This document shows, piece by piece, positions 22,350-22,801 of a stretch of 22,801 nucleotides of DNA; position 1 is the first letter of the stretch; every line of letters begins with the position of its first letter. The translations under genes were made by a program, and so were the position numbers. This DNA comes from Winogradskyella sp. (GTDB lineage Bacteria > Bacteroidota > Bacteroidia > Flavobacteriales > Flavobacteriaceae). The notes below the pieces were generated by a model. It had not been told where the DNA came from. It did no database searches and worked only from the letters and a program-made list of their open reading frames with translations. The DNA lies in assembly GCA_030149115.1 (NCBI GenBank), contig JASBSE010000115.1, positions 1-22,801 on the forward strand, written 5' to 3'.

Positions 22350-22801
22350 TTGAATACTCAGGAACATATTCATGCACTTATCGATGTATTGTCGCATTCT
22401 TCTAAAGAAGATTACACGGACATTTTGTTAAATTTTAATTTTCAGGATATAGACTTTTCTGAAATAGAAAATTGGAAAACCCATAGTTATACAAGAAACT
22501 GTTTTTATAAGGATGAAAATTTTGAGCTCATTTTAATTTGTTGGGATAAAGGACAAAAAACGGCTATTCACAATCATAATGGTGAAGAATGTTGGGTCTA
22601 CCTATTAGAAGGTGAGTTAGAGGAAGATTTCTATGAGTTGGATGATTCTGGTCAATTAGAATATAAATCATCTCAGATTCTACGACCAAATGAAATCACT
22701 AAATCTGAAGGACATGATGGATTTCATAGATTAAGAAATAGTTCTAAAAGTAGAGCGTTAAGTCTTCATGTGTACGCGAAGCCAATAGCGCAAAGTCTTA
22801 C
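22350..22801 (+). CDS. cdo: Cysteine dioxygenase type I (3' end outside window)
   Basis: The first 150 codons of a cupin-fold, non-haem iron cysteine dioxygenase (Cys + O2 to cysteine sulfinate). The frame is open to the window end. It has no ATG at all, and an in-frame stop lies just upstream at 22344-22346, so TTG at 22350 is the best start. Aligned by eye with mammalian CDO: substrate-carboxylate Arg49 in YTRN (rat Arg60), iron ligands His74 and His76 in HNHNG (rat 86 and 88), third ligand His140 in SLHVYAKP (rat 140), and GFHRLRN. Cys81, five residues after His76, matches rat Cys93 of the Cys-Tyr crosslink. The partner Tyr would lie just beyond the window. Divergent from a PLP decarboxylase that could use its product. 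Confidence 0.93.
   Translation, partial: MNTQEHIHALIDVLSHSSKEDYTDILLNFNFQDIDFSEIENWKTHSYTRNCFYKDENFELILICWDKGQKTAIHNHNGEECWVYLLEGELEEDFYELDDSGQLEYKSSQILRPNEITKSEGHDGFHRLRNSSKSRALSLHVYAKPIAQSL

Noticed and set aside
1..22801. tRNA, rRNA, CRISPR array, insertion sequence, prophage, integron or defence system
   Set aside because: No cloverleaf, regular spaced repeats, transposase or recombinase genes, or terminal inverted repeats seen; the content is core metabolic, envelope and transport genes.

Overview
The window looks like chromosomal DNA of a marine-type Flavobacteriaceae bacterium (Bacteroidota). It is AT-rich. Shine-Dalgarno signals are sparse, and several genes are preceded by the Bacteroidota -33/-7 promoter pattern (TTTG / TAnnTTTG). 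It encodes a PorT-type type IX secretion protein, a secreted protein with a C-terminal T9SS sorting domain, a lipoprotein TamA homologue (TamL) and a flavobacterial AccD. There are no phage, transposon, CRISPR, tRNA or rRNA signals and no gap between genes above about 220 bp, so this is densely packed core and near-core genome.

Layout. 1-1430: the 3' end of a sensor histidine kinase and a cell-surface lipoprotein of unknown function, closed by a bidirectional terminator. 1431-6242 (minus): accD (fatty-acid synthesis), class II fructose-bisphosphate aldolase and the large outer-membrane protein TamL. 6345-8516: a SpoU/TrmH RNA methyltransferase converging, with a 14-bp overlap, on a tight ubiE-porT pair (menaquinone synthesis and type IX secretion). 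8699-11559: a trkA-trkH potassium uptake operon. 11722-12631: three small proteins with C-terminal membrane anchors, two of them paralogues, of unknown function. 12691-14994 (minus): a fatty-acid desaturase followed by an aspartate-type aminotransferase. 15143-15769: rsmG. 15821-19281 (minus): a T9SS-exported alpha/beta hydrolase and pruA (proline catabolism). 19423-20833: a conserved flavobacterial protein that may have a permuted papain-like fold, converging on apaG. 20898-22801: a group II PLP decarboxylase divergent from a cysteine dioxygenase that runs off the end of the window.

The most interesting points are: (i) the divergent cysteine dioxygenase and PLP decarboxylase, which together would give a cysteine to cysteine-sulfinate to hypotaurine route; (ii) the tandem small tail-anchored proteins sharing a DFPEATP motif, with a similar GCG-flanked element ahead of two of them; (iii) an AccD lacking all four zinc-ribbon cysteines; and (iv) a possible H...C permuted papain-like enzyme at 19423. 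Terminators are clear: three are symmetric hairpins between convergent genes, and one has G-U pairs that make it specific for the minus-strand transcript.
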